From Victivallales bacterium (lineage in GTDB: Bacteria > Verrucomicrobiota > Lentisphaeria > Oligosphaerales > Oligosphaeraceae), in contig JAGCTA010000343.1 in assembly GCA_017963875.1 (NCBI GenBank), positions 1-8,113 of the forward strand: 8,113 bases of DNA, read 5' to 3'. The translations under genes and the position numbers were made by a program. Numbering within the stretch: the first letter of the stretch is position 1; each line of letters starts with the position of its first letter. The notes under the pieces are model-generated. The model saw only the letters and a program-made list of their open reading frames with translations, did not search any database and was not told the DNA's origin. Positions 4,876 through 8,113 of the stretch are shown piece after piece.

Positions 4876-7290
4876 ATGGTATGGTATGATTGGCTGATCC
4901 TGGTTCTGCCAGTTTGTTTTGTCATGTATATGGGCTGGTACAGCCGAAAATTCATCCGAGGAGTTTCCGACTATCTGGCGGCTGGCCGAATCTGCGGTCG
5001 ATACGTCATCAGCGCGGGAGACCTTGCCAACGGTCTCTCCATCATCGGTCTGGTCACTTATCTTGAAGGACATTACAAGACGGGATTCTCTGTCGCCTTC
5101 TGGGGAAATGTCATTGCGCCTCTGTCCATCATCCTTGCCTTGACTGGCTACTGCCACTACCGTTTCCGCGAAACAAAGGCGATGAGCCTCGGACAGTTCC
5201 TGGAGATGCGCTACAGCCGTAATTTCCGTATTTTCGCATCTGGTCTCCGCTCGCTTGCTGAAATGCTCGCCAACATGATCATGCCAGCACTTGCCGCGCG
5301 CTTCTTCATCCAGATCCTTGACCTCCCCGACCACATAAACCTCTTCGGTCTCCAGATTTCCATGTTCGTCGTGCTCGTCGTTCTTTTCCTGACGCTGGCC
5401 ATCACGCTCATCTGCTGGGGCGGCACGCTCTGCCTTATCATCACTGACACGATTCAAGGTATGTTCATGTACCCCATTCTCGCCTGCTTCGTCATCTTCC
5501 TCTTCTATAAGTTCTCCCTGACCGAACAGGTCATGCCCACAATGATGGACCGTGTTGCAGGCGAAAGTTTCATCAATCCGTATGACACGAAAAACCTGCG
5601 CGACTTCAACCTCTTCTCAATGGTCATCGTCGTCATCTACGGAACCATCATGAACCGAGTGAACTGGACGGGCGCTGGCTACTCCAGCGCAGCCAAGACG
5701 CCGCACGAGCAGAAGATGGCAGGTCTTCTTGGCAGTTGGCGAGGCGCCATCGTCTCCATGTTCTACGTGCTGATCGCCTGCGCCCTCATCACCTTCCTCA
5801 ACCACAAGGACTTCGCCAATGATGCAAGCATCGTCCGCAAAAACCTCGCCACGCGTGTCGCCGATGATGTGTTCAAAGATCCCAAGGAGGCATACAAGGG
5901 CAAACTTGTCAAGGAAAAAATCGCAACCATTCCACCCCTTGTCCATGAAATCCACCTCGACGGTCCAGAAGAAGGCAAACTATCGCAGGACAAGAACCTC
6001 GACACTGAATTCCTCGACAACATCCACACTGTCCTGAAAGACGACGCCCGCGAGAAATGCACCGCTGCCATGGAAGGCAAAGGCTATAGCGAAGAAAGGC
6101 AGAAGGAAGAATACCACATCGCCGAAGGCTATGCCAACGACCTCTATCAACGCTGCCGCACGCTCTATTATCAATTGTCGATGTCCGTCACCATGCGCCA
6201 TCTTCTTCCACACGGTCTCTTCGGCCTCTTCTGTCTGCTACTCTTCCTGGCGATGGTCTCCACCGACGACACGCGAATCTACAGCGCCGCTCTGACAATC
6301 GCACAAGACTGCGTCCTGCCGTTCAAGAAGAAGCCCTTCACGCCGCAAGGCCATGTCAAGATGATCCGCATCGTCTCCATCTGCATCGGTATTTTCTTCC
6401 TGTTCGGCTCCTGCTTCATGAAGCAACTCGACTACATCCAGATGTACGTTGCTCTCGTCTGTTCGATGTTCACCAGCGGCGCGGGTCCCGTCATGGTCTT
6501 TGGCCTCTATTCACGCTTCGGAACGACGGCTGGCGCATGGGCAGCCCTCCTGACCAGTACGGTCATGAGTGTCGCATACGCATGGATTCAGCGCAGTTGG
6601 GCCGACGTGGTCTGCCCATTCATCAAGAACAACAACATGTATGATGGCTTGGACAAACTCCTCCGCTTCCTCTCCGCACCGTTTGGCGGCTACATCGCAT
6701 GGAAGATGGACGACGTCAAGTGCCCCGTCAACCCCGTCGAGTTCGCGTTCTTCCTCTCGTTGTTTACCTTGTTCCTATATATCGTCGTCTCTCTCCTGAC
6801 CTGCAAGAAGCCGTTCAACCTGGAGCGTATGCTTCACCGCGGCAAGTACGGCCTGGGCGAGCAGCGCAACCTGAAACTGGAATGGAACATGAAGAGCATC
6901 TTCAAGAACATCATCGGCATCACGCCCGAATACACAAAGGGCGACCGTGCCATCGCCTACTCGGTTTTCATCTACAGTTTCATCTACGGCTTCTGCATCA
7001 TGTTCCTGGGCGTCGTCATCTGGAACTACTTCTCGCCATGGAAACTTGAATACTGGAGTTGGTATTTCATCTTCGGTAACTTCATCGTGGCAGGCCTTAT
7101 CTCCGTCGTCTCGACGCTGTGGTTCGGCATCGGCGGTGTCATGGGGCTCTTTGAACTCTTCCGTGACCTGAAGGCACGAACCAATTTCAATGATCTGGAC
7201 GATGGCCGTGTCGAAGGCGAAATGTCCCTCGCCGACAAACAGGAACTTGAGGCCCTTGACATGGAGGAAAACGATACTGAGCCTAAATAA
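4876..7290 (+). CDS. Sodium:solute symporter (SSS family), long form
   Basis: An 804-residue inner-membrane protein that probably imports an organic solute with Na+. The first membrane segment (about 6-20) is followed by SDYLAAGR (31-38), a typical SSS motif after TM1. Hydrophobic segments follow at about 47-62, 75-92, 126-146, 160-180, 190-211, 246-258 and 288-307. The conserved helix with VSTDDTRIYSAALTIAQD (461-478) gives a likely Na+-site Ser-Thr at 462-463. Further segments lie near 497-514, 521-546, 552-571, 621-641, 694-718 and 728-757. Two things are odd. A charged, soluble insert of about 130 residues (308-437) sits between membrane segments, and the protein ends in a long acidic tail (about 763-804). 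Typical SSS proteins have 450-600 residues. AAGGAG (4861-4866) stands 9 nt before the ATG, which fixes the start. The gene is preceded by the structured RNA and ends at a strong terminator. The transported substrate cannot be read from sequence; neighbours suggest a sugar or sugar derivative. Confidence 0.9.
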   Translation: MVWYDWLILVLPVCFVMYMGWYSRKFIRGVSDYLAAGRICGRYVISAGDLANGLSIIGLVTYLEGHYKTGFSVAFWGNVIAPLSIILALTGYCHYRFRETKAMSLGQFLEMRYSRNFRIFASGLRSLAEMLANMIMPALAARFFIQILDLPDHINLFGLQISMFVVLVVLFLTLAITLICWGGTLCLIITDTIQGMFMYPILACFVIFLFYKFSLTEQVMPTMMDRVAGESFINPYDTKNLRDFNLFSMVIVVIYGTIMNRVNWTGAGYSSAAKTPHEQKMAGLLGSWRGAIVSMFYVLIACALITFLNHKDFANDASIVRKNLATRVADDVFKDPKEAYKGKLVKEKIATIPPLVHEIHLDGPEEGKLSQDKNLDTEFLDNIHTVLKDDAREKCTAAMEGKGYSEERQKEEYHIAEGYANDLYQRCRTLYYQLSMSVTMRHLLPHGLFGLFCLLLFLAMVSTDDTRIYSAALTIAQDCVLPFKKKPFTPQGHVKMIRIVSICIGIFFLFGSCFMKQLDYIQMYVALVCSMFTSGAGPVMVFGLYSRFGTTAGAWAALLTSTVMSVAYAWIQRSWADVVCPFIKNNNMYDGLDKLLRFLSAPFGGYIAWKMDDVKCPVNPVEFAFFLSLFTLFLYIVVSLLTCKKPFNLERMLHRGKYGLGEQRNLKLEWNMKSIFKNIIGITPEYTKGDRAIAYSVFIYSFIYGFCIMFLGVVIWNYFSPWKLEYWSWYFIFGNFIVAGLISVVSTLWFGIGGVMGLFELFRDLKARTNFNDLDDGRVEGEMSLADKQELEALDMEENDTEPK

Positions 7291-7316
7291 GAGACGGTTA
7301 TAGGCACTGATTGAAC

Positions 7317-7360
7317 AAACGGCCTGGAGCAAAAAAACTTGCATGCTCCAGGCCGTTTTT
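7317..7360 (+). terminator. Rho-independent terminator after the symporter, probably shared with the convergent gene
   Basis: ACGGCCTGGAGCA (7319-7331) pairs perfectly with TGCTCCAGGCCGT (7344-7356), a 13-bp stem with a 12-base loop, extended by two A-T pairs. On the plus strand a T run (7356-7360) follows. It lies 27 bp after the symporter stop and 30 bp before the stop of the minus-strand glycyl radical enzyme gene. On the minus strand the stem is followed by GTTTGTT, so it may also end transcription from that side, less strongly. Confidence 0.9.
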
Positions 7361-7389
7361 ATATCATTCTAACTTCCGCGAAATAAATC

Positions 7390-8113
7390 TCAGTATTTAT
7401 GCCTGTCGATGACTTCCTGTTGCCATTCAGGACATAGCGAAACGAATTTTGCGGAGAAGCCACAGATTCTCACAATAAGATGCTGATATTTTTCAGGATG
7501 CTTTCTGGCCTCTTCCAATTCATTGCTGTCAAGACAGTTGAGTTGAAGTAACTGAAGATTCAACCGCGCGAATGTCCTAAGAATGGATTCAATCGTATCA
7601 GACGAAACCTGTTTCCTTTCGATGCAGATGTTGGTGACGGAATTGCCAGCCAGACGCGTCAGGTCTATGCTTGCAAGGCTTCTTAGAACCGTTGTCAATG
7701 CCGCGTCGTTCCTGAAATGTGAAGGACAGAGGCTTTGGGAAAGTTCATCGCCGTCATGGCGTCCATCTGGAGTTGCAGGTGTTAAAACTCCCCATGACTT
7801 GATTTCGCGATAAATCCACACGCCAAGTTGGTAATGACCGCCTCGTTCATTCGGGATGTCGGCCATCGCCTCAAGAAACTCGTCAACGACGCGGCGCGCA
7901 AGTGCCTCGGTCTCTGGGCGTCCGTCTCCCCAATGCGGTGCCTTTAGCACTTCGGCACGAATCCACTCCGCACCCTTCCAGTTGTTTCTGACGGCTGCGA
8001 GAAATTCGTCAATCGTACAGATTCTCTTCTCAAAGCAAACCCATTGAATGGCGAGCAACGAATCAACGTAAGTTGCGAAGAAACTCAATGAGACGGCATG
8101 CGGATTGTATCGC
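7390..8113 (-). CDS. Glycyl radical enzyme (pyruvate formate-lyase-like), C-terminal part; 5' end outside the window
   Basis: The frame is open through the right edge (first whole codon at 8112-8110, reading RYNPHAV), so the TTG at 8088 is not a true start. About 241 residues of the C-terminus are visible, from a family usually near 800 residues. The segment TPDGRHDGD, followed by LSQSLCPSHF, matches the conserved ATPDGR-x-x-G region. EEARKHPEKYQHLIVRICGFSAKF matches the conserved run before and around the radical site. The radical glycine is in RICGFSAKF (codon 7461-7459), 23 codons from the end, the usual spacing, and the tail EWQQEVIDR fits family ends. The active-site cysteine region lies outside. 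These enzymes are cytoplasmic, oxygen-sensitive and need a radical SAM activase, not seen here. Unusual points are a cysteine directly before the radical glycine and LNLQLLQLN where most members have a Gly-Gly-rich stretch. The subclass (lyase, dehydratase or other) cannot be told from this part. Confidence 0.9.
   Translation of the reverse strand, partial: RYNPHAVSLSFFATYVDSLLAIQWVCFEKRICTIDEFLAAVRNNWKGAEWIRAEVLKAPHWGDGRPETEALARRVVDEFLEAMADIPNERGGHYQLGVWIYREIKSWGVLTPATPDGRHDGDELSQSLCPSHFRNDAALTTVLRSLASIDLTRLAGNSVTNICIERKQVSSDTIESILRTFARLNLQLLQLNCLDSNELEEARKHPEKYQHLIVRICGFSAKFVSLCPEWQQEVIDRHKY

Noticed and set aside
7390..8088. Glycyl radical enzyme as a complete 232-residue protein starting at TTG 8088
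   Set aside because: The frame continues to the window edge with family-like sequence (RYNPHAVSL), so it is a gene cut by the window and not a short stand-alone protein.

Overview
The window looks like part of a bacterial chromosome, roughly half G+C and densely coded. It carries genes for using a complex carbohydrate or another organic substrate in an anaerobe. The partial gene at the right edge is the C-terminal end of an oxygen-sensitive glycyl radical enzyme, which points to anaerobic life. This mix of genes (secreted beta-helix protein, small CE4 deacetylase, FAD oxidoreductase of the LGG-type family, very long SSS symporter, glycyl radical enzyme) resembles gut Lentisphaerota, Kiritimatiellota or other PVC bacteria. 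That placement is inferred from gene content and is not proven.

Layout from left to right. Positions 1-55 (minus) hold a tRNA-Thr(CGT) gene cut by the window edge at its 3' part. Positions 164-3024 (minus) hold a two-gene operon: a small CE4/NodB-fold deacetylase, then a right-handed parallel beta-helix protein with a signal peptide. The two are joined by an ATGA stop/start overlap. A divergent control region of about 210 bp (3025-3235) separates them from a plus-strand FAD-dependent oxidoreductase (3236-4543). A 332-bp gap follows (4544-4875). It holds an extended -10 promoter and a strikingly self-complementary stretch (4642-4818) that I read as an unidentified structured RNA, either a leader/riboswitch-like element or a small RNA. 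Next is an 804-residue sodium:solute symporter (4876-7290) with a strong ribosome binding site. A strong hairpin terminator (7317-7360) lies between it and the convergent glycyl radical enzyme gene (7390-8113, minus, incomplete).

A plausible joint role is as follows. The secreted beta-helix protein would act on a glycan, the symporter would import a small product with Na+, and the deacetylase, FAD oxidoreductase and glycyl radical enzyme would act on it inside the cell. The substrate cannot be read from the sequence. The most interesting element is the structured RNA just upstream of the symporter. It shows a 12-position closing stem with one mismatch, a multi-branch interior, three hairpins capped by C(GAA)G and two mutually exclusive pairings. 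I could not match it to any RNA class I know.
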